From: Paenibacillus andongensis
GTDB lineage: Bacteria > Bacillota > Bacilli > Paenibacillales > NBRC-103111
Assembly (NCBI RefSeq): GCF_025369935.1
Contig: NZ_CP104467.1
Location: forward strand, 1,495,001 to 1,559,000
Length of the DNA stretch: 64,000 bases
Direction of reading: 5' to 3'
The translations under genes were made by a program, and so were the position numbers. Under the pieces are notes generated by a model that was given only the letters and a program-made list of their open reading frames with translations, was not told the origin of the DNA and did not search any database. Shown one piece after another: positions 17,629 to 25,779 of the stretch; position 1 is the stretch's first letter, and the number at the start of each line of letters is the position of its first letter.

Positions 17629-18819
17629 ATGAATGAAATTCGTAAATTACGACAAGAGGAGATTCTAGAGAGTTTTTCTCTATCTGAGTTTGCTTTTCAG
17701 TATGAGCTTACCGAAGAGGAAAGGGCAGAGCGGATAAGCGCTACAGATCCTAATCAAATGTGGGGCTATTTCGTTGACGGCAATATGGCCGCAAAGCTTA
17801 CCTTACTTAACTTCCGGACTTGGATTAACGGGAAGAGCTTCGCGATGGGAGGTATTGCGGGCGTAGCCACATGGCCTGAGTACAGACGCAATGGGATGGT
17901 GGGACAGCTGCTGGTTCAAGCGCTTAAAACAATGAGAGAGCAGGGGCAGACGATCTCCTTTCTTGCGCCGTTTAAGTTTGAATTTTATCGTAAATATGGC
18001 TGGGAAATCTACGTGGATTATTTGAAATATGAAATTCCTGTCGATAAGCTTCCCAAGTTTCAAGCCGCAGAGGGCAGCTCGATCTTACGTGTAGCCAAAA
18101 GCGAAGAGATTCTGAATCCAATCTACGCTGAGTTTGCAAAAGCATACAATGGCATGATGGAGCGGGATGCGGACTGGTGGAATAATCGCTATATGAAATT
18201 TAAAAAGGGCACAGCTGCCGTCTATACAAACGCTCAAGGGGAACAGCGAGGTTATGTATTTTACCAAGTAAAGGACTCGGTGGCGACCATCCATGAGTTG
18301 GTTTTTCTTGACGAGGAAGCAAGACGCGGCATATGGAAATTCCTTGCAGATCATGATTCGATGATCACTAAAGTCGAAGTGAAAGCACCTGTAGATGATG
18401 GGCTTCCGTTTCTGGTGCACGATCCAAAGTTCAAACAAGAGAAGATTACTTATTTCTCGGCGAGAATTGTGGATGTAGAAGCTTTTCTGACGGAGTATGT
18501 GTTTGAAGCTCGCGAAGGAGCGGAAACCATATATCTACATATTTCAGACAGTCATGCAGATTGGAACGAAGGCGTTTACCGGTTAGAGTTTACCGACAAT
18601 GGGAAGGCGGCTGTCGTAGCGAAGTTATCTGAAGATGTAATACCTGAAGAGGATCAACTACTTCGATGTAACATACAGACTTTGACGGCTTTGTTCATGG
18701 GTTATCAGAAAGCAGGCTTCATGGCCCGGATCGAGCGTCTTCAAGGCTCTGATGAACTTGTTAGCCGGTTGGAAGCTGCCATTCCGCGGCGGACAACCTA
18801 TTTAGCGGATTTCTTTTAA
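17629..18819 (+). CDS. Eis-like GNAT N-acetyltransferase
   Basis: 396 residues. N-terminal GNAT domain with acetyl-CoA loop PEYRRNGMVGQLLVQAL (about 84-100), a second degenerate GNAT region and a C-terminal SCP2-like domain (last 100 residues): the three-part layout of Eis (enhanced intracellular survival) proteins. Eis enzymes acetylate amines such as aminoglycosides or peptides; the substrate here is unknown. GAGGTGATTTGAG precedes the ATG. Single gene with its own terminator. Confidence 0.87.
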   Translation: MNEIRKLRQEEILESFSLSEFAFQYELTEEERAERISATDPNQMWGYFVDGNMAAKLTLLNFRTWINGKSFAMGGIAGVATWPEYRRNGMVGQLLVQALKTMREQGQTISFLAPFKFEFYRKYGWEIYVDYLKYEIPVDKLPKFQAAEGSSILRVAKSEEILNPIYAEFAKAYNGMMERDADWWNNRYMKFKKGTAAVYTNAQGEQRGYVFYQVKDSVATIHELVFLDEEARRGIWKFLADHDSMITKVEVKAPVDDGLPFLVHDPKFKQEKITYFSARIVDVEAFLTEYVFEAREGAETIYLHISDSHADWNEGVYRLEFTDNGKAAVVAKLSEDVIPEEDQLLRCNIQTLTALFMGYQKAGFMARIERLQGSDELVSRLEAAIPRRTTYLADFF

Positions 18820-18825
18820 AAGATA

Positions 18826-18870
18826 AAAAAAAGACGGTACCTGTGGTAAAAATCATAGGGCCGTCTTTTT
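18826..18870 (+). terminator. terminator after 18819
   Basis: AAAAGACGG and CCGTCTTTTT arms around a roughly 25-base loop, ending in T. Confidence 0.75.
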
Positions 18871-19035
18871 GTGCTTTCGTATAGTAGTTCGATGTATCTT
18901 TGATTTCAAACCCACACTTCTGCTTGTTTTTATGAATACTTTATCCTTGGAAAGAGTAGAAGGTGCAAGGAGCGGATTCCATATATCTAGAAAATCAAGC
19001 AAGGGCAAATGAAAAATTAGAGGAGGCGGATGGTT

Positions 19036-20046
19036 TTGACTGAAATTCAGATAGCTGCTGTTGGAGATCTTATGGTAAAACGTTACATCATCTCTGATGC
19101 CAAACAGCCTAACGGAACGTATGTATTTGACCCTCTTTTAAAAAAAGTAGCTCCGTATCTGAAACGAGCGGATTTGACGATCGGAAATCTCGAAACCACC
19201 TTTGCCGGAAAAAAGGGAAGTGCACGCCAAAAATCGAAGGGTCCATTATTCAAGTGTCCGGATGAACTGGCTCCAGCCCTTAGGAGAGCCGGTTTCGATG
19301 TACTAATAACGGCAAATAATCATTGTATGGATTTCGGCGCTGCAGGTTTGCTTCGAACGTTGCGGATTTTAGATCAAAATGGGATTCATCATACGGGTAC
19401 ATTTAACTCCGCAAAAGGGTCCAAGGAATATCTCATCAAAGATATCAAAGGTATAAAAATCGGAATCCTTTCCTATGCAAATGGGCTCAACGGTATTCCT
19501 ATACCAAAAAGTAAACCATGGTTGGTTAATCTAGTTCGAACAAAAAAAATTGTTCAGGATATTCATAATTTGAAAAAAAAGGTAGATCTGGTGATCGTAT
19601 ATTTGCATTTCGGAAATGAATACCATCATTCTCCAAACTTGCAGCAGAAGCAATTGGTCAAACATTTGTTTAAACATGGAGCGAATATTATTTTGGGATC
19701 GCACCCGCATGTTCTTCAACCGTTAGACTCTCGAGGGAAGAAACAATTCGTTATTTATTCGTTAGGTAATTTTATATCTACTAAATTAAAGAATAACCAC
19801 AACACACAGAGCAGCATTATTCTTAATATTAATGTCAAAAAAGATAATGAAGGAAAAATAAGCATAAACGGGATTCATTATATTCCGACATTGGTGCATC
19901 GAAAACTTCAAAATGGTCGTAAAAAAACCGAAGTTATCCCAATTCGAGAAGCGCTGAGTGAAAACAATCCAAATTTGAAAGAAAAACAGCGAGAACGAAT
20001 AAAAAAAATGGTAGAGCATTCGATCAAAATATTGAAGGGGATATAA
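19036..20046 (+). CDS. CapA-family poly-gamma-glutamate synthesis-like protein
   Basis: About 336 residues of the CapA metallophosphatase-like fold: AVGDLMVKR (start), IGNLETTFAG, TANNHCMDFG, VYLHFGNEY and GSHPHVLQP carry the metal-binding residues. No signal peptide or membrane helix is seen, unlike CapA of capsule operons, and no capB/C neighbours are present, so capsule synthesis is not implied. TTG start nine bases after GAGGAGG; the in-frame ATG at 19030 lies too close to that site. The gene is AT- and Lys-rich. Confidence 0.82.
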   Translation: MTEIQIAAVGDLMVKRYIISDAKQPNGTYVFDPLLKKVAPYLKRADLTIGNLETTFAGKKGSARQKSKGPLFKCPDELAPALRRAGFDVLITANNHCMDFGAAGLLRTLRILDQNGIHHTGTFNSAKGSKEYLIKDIKGIKIGILSYANGLNGIPIPKSKPWLVNLVRTKKIVQDIHNLKKKVDLVIVYLHFGNEYHHSPNLQQKQLVKHLFKHGANIILGSHPHVLQPLDSRGKKQFVIYSLGNFISTKLKNNHNTQSSIILNINVKKDNEGKISINGIHYIPTLVHRKLQNGRKKTEVIPIREALSENNPNLKEKQRERIKKMVEHSIKILKGI

Positions 20047-20125
20047 TGATTGGTACCATTAACACCGAATAAAGTGACTTGATCAAGGGCACGTTAATGG
20101 AAATCATTAACAGGAGGGTGTGTCC

Positions 20126-21331
20126 TTGTATCATTTGTATACTCATAATGATCTGGATGGAGTAGGTTGCGGTATAATAGCTCGATTAGCATTCGGGGAA
20201 AAGGTAGAAATTCGATATAACTCTGTCGGAGGGTTGAATCTACAAGTAAAGCGCTTTTTAGAAAAATCAAGAAAAAAGAGCTATTTGTTTATCACCGACT
20301 TATCCGTGGATGAAACGAATGAACAAGGACTTAACGAGTTTGCGAAATCGGGTGGGAAAGTAAAACTTATTGATCATCATAAAACCTCACTTCATTTAAA
20401 CAAATATTCGTGGGGAATGGTTCAGATCGCGTATGAAGATGGAAAACTCGCTTCTGCAACTTCTCTATTCTATGAGTATCTGATCCAGAACGGATTGTTG
20501 AAGCCGATGAAGGGATTAGATGAATTCGTCGAATTGGTCCGTCAGTATGATACTTGGGAATGGGAACAGAATGAATACATGAAGGCCAAGCGATTAAACG
20601 ATCTCTTTTATTTAATTTCCATCGAAGAATTTGAGGAAAAAATGGTAGCTCGCATTCAGCAAAGTGAGAACTTTGCATTCGATCCCTTTGAAGAAAAAAT
20701 TTTGGATATGGAAGAAGAAAAAATCGAACGCTATGTGCGCAGAAAAAAGAGAGAAATCATCCACTCCCGTATTAATGATCATCATGTAGGCATCGTTCAT
20801 GCGGAATCCTATCATTCTGAACTTGGAAACGATCTAGGCAAAGAAAATCCTCATCTGGATTATATCGCAATCATGAATATGGGCGGTAAGAAGATAAGCT
20901 TTCGAACGATTCACGATCACATCGATGTCTCGGAAATTGCGGGTCTTTATGGAGGAGGGGGCCATGCTAAAGCTTCCGGTTGCTCAATGACAGAAGAAGC
21001 TTATCAGTGGTATGTAGCAAAGCCATTTCCGATGGAGCCCATTCGCGCGGATGCGAATAAAAATACATTTAACACGAAAAATTCTGTTTATGGATCCCTT
21101 TATGAGAATAGAAATGAACAACAAGTGTTTATTTTTCCTTCAGGAGGCAAGTGGGAAGTCGATGTGGATGGGGCCCTATCCAACCAACATTTTAGTACTT
21201 TCGAAGAGGCGGAACGTTATGTCAAAAGAGATTATGCAGCTTGGTTAGTTCGGGACGAAACGTATGTTGCCTTCCTAATGGAGCATATGGCGGCAAGAAA
21301 AACAAAAACCCTCGAGGGTAGTTCAGTATGA
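20126..21331 (+). CDS. DHH-family phosphoesterase
   Basis: About 401 residues. DHH domain with HNDLDGVGC (N terminus), FITDLS and the DHH-type LIDHHKTS near residue 88; a DHHA1-like region with YGGGGHAKASG (about 272-282). These are the metal and RNA-binding motifs of nanoRNase / oligoribonuclease and related exopolyphosphatase-type enzymes. The substrate (oligonucleotides, cyclic dinucleotides or others) is not determined. TTG start eight bases after AGGAGG; the GTG at 20120 is too close to it. The last 100 residues hold no domain I recognise. Confidence 0.85.
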   Translation: MYHLYTHNDLDGVGCGIIARLAFGEKVEIRYNSVGGLNLQVKRFLEKSRKKSYLFITDLSVDETNEQGLNEFAKSGGKVKLIDHHKTSLHLNKYSWGMVQIAYEDGKLASATSLFYEYLIQNGLLKPMKGLDEFVELVRQYDTWEWEQNEYMKAKRLNDLFYLISIEEFEEKMVARIQQSENFAFDPFEEKILDMEEEKIERYVRRKKREIIHSRINDHHVGIVHAESYHSELGNDLGKENPHLDYIAIMNMGGKKISFRTIHDHIDVSEIAGLYGGGGHAKASGCSMTEEAYQWYVAKPFPMEPIRADANKNTFNTKNSVYGSLYENRNEQQVFIFPSGGKWEVDVDGALSNQHFSTFEEAERYVKRDYAAWLVRDETYVAFLMEHMAARKTKTLEGSSV

Positions 21332-21416
21332 TAAGGAACGACGCCAGTTCCAGATAACTGGGATAAAATGCAAGCCTCCTCCTCATACTAACTATGAGAC
21401 AATGGAGGTGAACGCT

Positions 21417-21587
21417 ATGCCCAAAAATGAAGCCGATCCCAAGTATGACCGCGAAGATAACCGAGCAGATAAGAAAAAAAATCAGCAGAATAACGCTAAT
21501 TTTACTGAAGAGGCGCAAACGCTATCGAGCCACAATGCCGATGATTTCGTCCCAAGTTTAAATGGTATTCCCAAAAATCAAGTTTAA
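21417..21587 (+). CDS. small hydrophilic protein
   Basis: 56 residues, highly charged, with KYDREDNRADKKK and DDFVPSLNG. No Cys, Trp or hydrophobic segment, so it is probably disordered. GGAGGTG stands ahead of the ATG at 21417, which is preferred to the in-frame ATG at 21402, and a terminator follows directly. Size and composition resemble small spore or stress peptides of Bacillales, but no family is recognised. Confidence 0.6.
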   Translation: MPKNEADPKYDREDNRADKKKNQQNNANFTEEAQTLSSHNADDFVPSLNGIPKNQV

Positions 21588-21597
21588 GTAACAACAG

Positions 21598-21637
21598 GCT
21601 GCTCTTCTAGCACTTTTGGGAGAGCAGTTTTTCTGTT
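21598..21637 (+). terminator. terminator after 21587
   Basis: CTGCTCTTCT and GGGAGAGCAG arms followed by TTTTTCTG. Confidence 0.85.
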
Positions 21638-21649
21638 TTTCCCACCTTA

Positions 21650-21704
21650 AATAAAAAAAGCTGATTTCTTGAGAAGTACATCTCAGAAACCAAGCTTTTT
21701 TTGT
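21650..21704 (-). terminator. terminator of the 3D-domain gene (bidirectional)
   Basis: AAAAAAAGCT...TTTCTTGAGA pairs with TCTCAGAAA...AGCTTTTTTT. With A and T runs on both sides it can work on either strand; the minus-strand gene ends 10 bases away. Confidence 0.8.
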
Positions 21705-21714
21705 TATAAGCCGT

Positions 21715-22521
21715 TTAATTTAGTTTGTACACTTTAATGGTTTGGATACCAAATTTCTGCAAAGATTGCTTAGATCCTGGGATAAAGATATCAATACGTT
21801 TGCCTTTGATTGCACCGCCTGTATCTGTTGCATAAGCATACATGCCGCCTGCAGGAAGGCCGTTGAAATTATAACCTTCTATATAGAGCTTAGACCCTAG
21901 AGGAATCACAGAGGGATCTACAGCAACGGTTCCAATACCTAATGGATTACCCATATAATCCATAGCTCCGTAGCCGCCATTTTCAGAAGGATCTGCTGAA
22001 TAGGCAGTAGATTGAAATAATTCATAATCTGGCTTATGCTGATTGCCATCTTTACTTAGAATAGCTATTTTGCTGCTAGCGTCCCACTGAACAGGAATTT
22101 CGGATGCTTTGCTTAGGAAACGAAGAGGCACGTATACGCGTCCGTTTTGGAATTCCGCATGTGTGTCCATCTCGACAGGGGTGCTATCGATTTTGGCTTC
22201 TTTTTGTCCCGATACTAAGGTGATCGAATGTTTGTTGTTATTTAGCGTGACTTTGATCTCATCGCCTTCTTTTTGCCACTTCACATCATAACCAAGCTTC
22301 TCCGTTACAAAACGAATCGGTACTTGGGTAGCATGATTATCATCCAGAAATGGCTGAGCATCCGGAAATTGAACGAGCTCATCATTGACTTGCACTTTCA
22401 CATCCATCTCTGCAGCATGCGCCGAAAATGGGGAAAGAAAGCCTCCTGCCAACACTGTTAAAGACACAGCAAGGCTAGTTAACCCTTTAGTAATTGTATG
22501 CAATTGGTAATCCTCCTTCAA
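21715..22521 (-). CDS. exported 3D-domain cell wall protein with stalk domain
   Basis: 268 residues. Signal peptide about 1-36 (ends SAHA-AE), two copper-amine-oxidase-N / stalk repeats (QVPIRFVTEKLGYDVKW and VYVPLRFLSKASEIPVQW), then a C-terminal 3D domain (about 185-265) with three conserved Asp in VAVDPSVIPLG, ATDTGGAIKG and RIDIFIP. The 3D domain is the MltA-like catalytic fold of YocH/YabE-type wall hydrolases, so it probably cleaves peptidoglycan. It is expressed behind a c-di-AMP riboswitch, the usual control of such genes in Bacillales. Confidence 0.9.
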   Translation of the reverse strand: MKEDYQLHTITKGLTSLAVSLTVLAGGFLSPFSAHAAEMDVKVQVNDELVQFPDAQPFLDDNHATQVPIRFVTEKLGYDVKWQKEGDEIKVTLNNNKHSITLVSGQKEAKIDSTPVEMDTHAEFQNGRVYVPLRFLSKASEIPVQWDASSKIAILSKDGNQHKPDYELFQSTAYSADPSENGGYGAMDYMGNPLGIGTVAVDPSVIPLGSKLYIEGYNFNGLPAGGMYAYATDTGGAIKGKRIDIFIPGSKQSLQKFGIQTIKVYKLN

Positions 22522-22660
22522 TGAGCCTTCGAGGTTAGTTGACGGGTTCGGGAAGAAGGTTCTCCCTAGTCTGCTCTTTTGAAGAGCAAATATTCACCCC
22601 ATGTAAATCGTCCCCCGTACCGGCACTTTGTCTGTGCACCGGACTCGGCTTCAAATAGTT
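22522..22660 (-). promoter_or_regulatory. c-di-AMP (ydaO/yuaA) riboswitch
   Basis: Read on the minus strand, the leader holds the family landmarks in order: GAAGCCGAGTCCGG, GGGGGACGATTTACATGGGG, GGTGAAT, TAGGGAGAACCTTC, CCCGAACCCGTCAACTAACC, TCGAAGGC, then GAAGGAGG and the start codon. This is the ydaO class, which turns off gene expression when cyclic di-AMP is high. Boundaries are approximate. It controls the 3D-domain protein directly downstream. Confidence 0.88.
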
Positions 22661-22718
22661 TAGCATTCGAGGCTCTGTGGGACAACGACCAAAATATGGA
22701 TGGAGGTCTTAGAGTGTA

Positions 22719-22734
22719 CTAGACTTAGGTCTAG
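22719..22734 (+). promoter_or_regulatory. LiaR/CesR-type operator
   Basis: CTAGACTTAGGTCTAG is an inverted repeat whose core AGACT-N2-GGTCT matches the published LiaR/CesR box AGHCT-N2-AGDCT at all but one position. It lies about 33 bases before a TTGACG (22760) with TACGAT downstream, and about 90 bases before the first lia gene: the place expected for a LiaR activation site. Confidence 0.65.
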
Positions 22735-22823
22735 GTACAAAAACAGTCGCGAGTCCGTTTTGACGGTTATCTGTTTCAGGTACGATAGAAGCATGAAGAA
22801 TATGTGAAGGGCGGTAAGCAAAA

Positions 22824-23114
22824 ATGAGTATGGATCGATCTAAAGGGTTGGCTTTGGTTTTAATCACAGCAGGTTTACTTATTTGTCTGCATCAGTTTGG
22901 TGGTCACATTCATTTAATGGGGTTGTTATTCCCGGCAGCTCTGCTTGGATTAGGCTATGTAGGCATTCAGAATGGGAAGAAAATTGGATGGTTTATTGCC
23001 GGCTTGGGCGGATTGATACTGACCATTAAACTATCGGGCTTTATCGCGATCGCTTTCGCAGTATGTATAGTGTTGTATGGATTTCATTTATTGAAGAAAC
23101 GAAATGAATATTAA
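22824..23114 (+). CDS. LiaI-like small membrane protein
   Basis: 96 residues almost entirely membrane: helices at about 8-25, 31-46, 53-70 and 71-90 (LALVLITAGLLICL, LLFPAALLGLGYVG, WFIAGLGGLILTI, FIAIAFAVCIVLYGF), with a basic C terminus. Position and layout match the LiaI / LiaF-N-terminal type membrane anchor of the PspA-like protein. First gene of the lia operon, 28 bases before the PspA-like gene. Confidence 0.7.
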   Translation: MSMDRSKGLALVLITAGLLICLHQFGGHIHLMGLLFPAALLGLGYVGIQNGKKIGWFIAGLGGLILTIKLSGFIAIAFAVCIVLYGFHLLKKRNEY

Positions 23115-23141
23115 TTTTCAAGCAAATGGAGGTGTAACTTC

Positions 23142-23774
23142 ATGAATATATTGAATCGGATTGGCAAAATAGCTGAAGCTGCATGGCAAGAAACGGCAAG
23201 CAAGCTTGAGCAACATGAACGGGGGGGCAGCGTGATAGATAAGCTTGAACAGCGCTATGAGGAGGCGCTGCAGCGAACCATTGAGCTGCGACGCCACATT
23301 GTGAACGCAGAGGAGATGGCGCAGCTGCGCGGCGAGCAAGCCGAGCTGGCAATGCGCGCCGGCGATGAAGAGCTCGCGCGGCTAGCGCTGCAAGAGAAGC
23401 AGCGCGAGGAAGCCGCTTGCGAGCTCTACCGCGCGCAGTACGCGGGCAGCCAGGATGTGTGCCTGGCGCTCGCGGATGAACTGCGCGGGCTGCGTGCGGG
23501 GCGCGCAGCCGAGGGGCCTCGGGTGCAGCCGCCGAGCAGCGGGCTGCACGAGAAAGAGGCTCGCGACGCATGGCGCGAGCTGGAAGTGACCGGCCGCGAG
23601 CTCGGCCGGGAAGCGCTGCAGGGGCTCCGCGAAGCGGGTCGCCTGTCGCAAGAGACGCTGAAGGAAGCCAGCGGCAACCTTCAGCAGGAACTGCGCACGC
23701 TGCGCGGCAAGTTCCAGCAGGAGTGGCAGCAGCATCGCTCCAGCGATGACACTGACCCGCGCGGCAAGAAATAG
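23142..23774 (+). CDS. PspA/IM30-family protein, LiaH-like
   Basis: 210 residues, mostly charged helix likely to form a coiled coil. The pattern QAELAMRAGDEELARLALQE (67-86) matches the conserved helix hairpin of PspA/LiaH, and the N terminus (MNILNRIGKIAEAAWQE) fits the membrane-binding amphipathic helix. PspA proteins coat stressed membranes. From about residue 35 the coding sequence is extremely GC-rich (44 of 60 bases in 23521-23580) with Ala/Arg/Glu-heavy content, unlike its neighbours. Slightly shorter than LiaH (about 225). Assignment is helped by context. Confidence 0.72.
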   Translation: MNILNRIGKIAEAAWQETASKLEQHERGGSVIDKLEQRYEEALQRTIELRRHIVNAEEMAQLRGEQAELAMRAGDEELARLALQEKQREEAACELYRAQYAGSQDVCLALADELRGLRAGRAAEGPRVQPPSSGLHEKEARDAWRELEVTGRELGREALQGLREAGRLSQETLKEASGNLQQELRTLRGKFQQEWQQHRSSDDTDPRGKK

Positions 23775-23823
23775 CCGCGTGTTATCCCTCCAGCGCCAAG
23801 TAAGTAGGCGCAGAGGGGCCCTT

Positions 23824-23879
23824 GACCTCCATGATTCATGCGGAAGCCTTGCCGCGCAAGGATTTGCATCTTGGAGGTC
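23824..23879 (+). other. large hairpin between the LiaH-like and LiaF genes
   Basis: GACCTCCA and TGGAGGTC enclose TGCGGAA.. and an inner CCTTG/CAAGG stem. No T-run follows, so it is not a standard terminator; it may reduce readthrough or protect the upstream mRNA. A TATGCT at 23893 could be a -10 for the LiaFSR part. Confidence 0.5.
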
Positions 23880-23947
23880 GTCCATTCTTATGGTATGCTA
23901 GGAATCTATATGAACTAATTTAAAAGTCAGCCAGAGGAGGTGCAGCG

Positions 23948-24610
23948 ATGGGAGAAGAAACTAAAAGCAACCGTAACCGCAATACAGCACTAGTGCTGAT
24001 TGGAGCCGGTCTTTTTTTGCTTCTAGATCATACGATAGGCTTTTTCCCCATTCTTGCCATAATCCTCATCTTGCTAGGCATTCATCGGGTGCGTTCACGC
24101 AAAGAGCGCAAAGGTTATGTACTGATAGGCATAGGGGCAGTGATTTTATTCGGTGATCATATTACCATCGTGTTTTCTATTGTCTTAATTTCGCTAGGTT
24201 TGTTTTTCATACGATCTAAGCAAGTACACAAAGACGACACGTATATGCAAAAGCAGAAATTGGTGGATAGCGTCCGATTAGGCCGTGAGCCTTGGATTTT
24301 ACGTAACAGTTCAACTTGGTACATTATTGGAGAAACCTACATTGATCTTTCACTTGCGATTTTGGAGCAAAAGGAAACCACGGTCATCCTGCAAGGCATT
24401 GTAGGAGATGTAGATATCAAAGTGCCGGAGGATATCGGTGTCGCTGTCACAGCTTCCATCTCTTTCGGGCAGATTCAAGTTGCGAATGAGCGTGAGTCAG
24501 GGGTTATGAACAAGCTGGTCTGGCAGTCCCCTAACTATGAACTCTGCGATCACCGCGTGAAACTTGTGCTTTCTTACATCGTAGGAGATATCAAGATCAA
24601 AGTATTGTGA
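23948..24610 (+). CDS. liaF: LiaF, inhibitor of the LiaRS system
   Basis: 220 residues. Four N-terminal membrane helices (about 13-95) and a cytoplasmic beta-rich C-terminal domain (about 115-220) ending in VKLVLSYIVGDIKIKV, the signature of the cell-wall-active-antibiotic response protein family. LiaF holds LiaS inactive until envelope stress. AGAGGAGG precedes the ATG. The stop is four bases before the GTG of liaS. Confidence 0.9.
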   Translation: MGEETKSNRNRNTALVLIGAGLFLLLDHTIGFFPILAIILILLGIHRVRSRKERKGYVLIGIGAVILFGDHITIVFSIVLISLGLFFIRSKQVHKDDTYMQKQKLVDSVRLGREPWILRNSSTWYIIGETYIDLSLAILEQKETTVILQGIVGDVDIKVPEDIGVAVTASISFGQIQVANERESGVMNKLVWQSPNYELCDHRVKLVLSYIVGDIKIKVL

Positions 24611-24614
24611 GAAT

Positions 24615-25721
24615 GTGCGCTTGGGCATGCGTAATGATCTAGAGGAGGTTCATCACCAATTGGACGGCTATAAACGGCGATTAACGAATATGATATGGCG
24701 CAGCATGAGTGAATCGATCATCTTTAGTTTCGTTGTGTTTGGCGCGATCATTTATTTTTTGAATTCACGCAATCTGATTGTGCCATTTACAAGCTGGCAA
24801 GAGGGCGTTAAGTTTACATTCATAACGATTTTGGTAATAGGCGGCATTGGCGCTGTGTACGGCTTCTGGAATAGCAACCGAATTACTCGGAGGCTGGAGC
24901 CGATGATGGAAACGATGATTTTGCTCGAAAAAGGGACGTTTGCCCGCGGCGGCTTCCAGAACGGGGAAGATGAAATCGGGCGCCTGGGTGATCAGTTAGG
25001 CCGTATTATGAAACGGTGGGAAGAGCAGGTTACTTCCCTGCAGCGCTTATCTAATGATAATGCGGAGCTTGCGGAGAAAGCCAAGCTTTCTGCTGTGATT
25101 GAAGAAAGACAGCGATTGGCGCGAGAACTTCATGATGCGGTGAGCCAGCAATTATTTGCAATATCAATGACGGCAACAGCAGTAGGGCGGACCTTGGATA
25201 AAGATTTCGAGAAGGCTAAACGGCAAATTCATCTCATCGAGGAGATGGCTTCTGTCGCCCAGTCGGAAATGAGAGCTTTGCTTCTGCATTTAAGACCTAT
25301 TCATCTGGAAGGGAAACGACTGTCCGAAGGACTTGTCGAGCTTCTGAAGGAGCTTGCGGCTAAAGTACCCATGGCGATTACTTGGGATATGGACGAGGAT
25401 ATCCGCTTGAATAAGGGGATTGAGGATCATTTGTTCCGTATTGTACAAGAGGCGCTTTCTAATGCGCTGCGTCATTCTAAGGCAAATAAGCTGGAAGTGA
25501 AGCTGCTGCATCGTCCTGACGGTGTTCGGCTTGCGATACGCGATGACGGGGTTGGATTTGAATTAGATGCTAAGAAGCTTACATCATATGGTATCGTGTC
25601 CATGAAGGAGCGGGTTAATGAAATCGGCGGCTCTGTGGATATTATTACGGCGCCTGATCGAGGTACGCGTATTGAAATTCGTGTGCCTATATTGGCTGCT
25701 GAGTATGCGGTTGAAAATTAA
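24615..25721 (+). CDS. liaS: histidine kinase LiaS
   Basis: 368 residues, GTG start. Two membrane helices (about 33-50 and 65-85) with a short external loop, HAMP-like linker, HisKA_3 domain with phospho-acceptor His173 in RLARELHDAVSQQLF, and an ATPase domain (EALSNALRHS, DDGVGFE, GIVSMKERV). This is the intramembrane-sensing kinase of the Lia system for cell wall antibiotics. Followed by liaR after 58 bases. Confidence 0.92.
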   Translation: MRLGMRNDLEEVHHQLDGYKRRLTNMIWRSMSESIIFSFVVFGAIIYFLNSRNLIVPFTSWQEGVKFTFITILVIGGIGAVYGFWNSNRITRRLEPMMETMILLEKGTFARGGFQNGEDEIGRLGDQLGRIMKRWEEQVTSLQRLSNDNAELAEKAKLSAVIEERQRLARELHDAVSQQLFAISMTATAVGRTLDKDFEKAKRQIHLIEEMASVAQSEMRALLLHLRPIHLEGKRLSEGLVELLKELAAKVPMAITWDMDEDIRLNKGIEDHLFRIVQEALSNALRHSKANKLEVKLLHRPDGVRLAIRDDGVGFELDAKKLTSYGIVSMKERVNEIGGSVDIITAPDRGTRIEIRVPILAAEYAVEN

Positions 25722-25779
25722 TTATTATCAAAGATATTCTATCAAGGCGAAAATAGTTTTCTAACGAGAGGAGAAGCAA

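Noticed and set aside
23140..23885. Long minus-strand frames opposite the PspA-like gene
   Set aside because: They arise from the high GC content of the real plus-strand gene and have low-complexity Arg/Ala composition.
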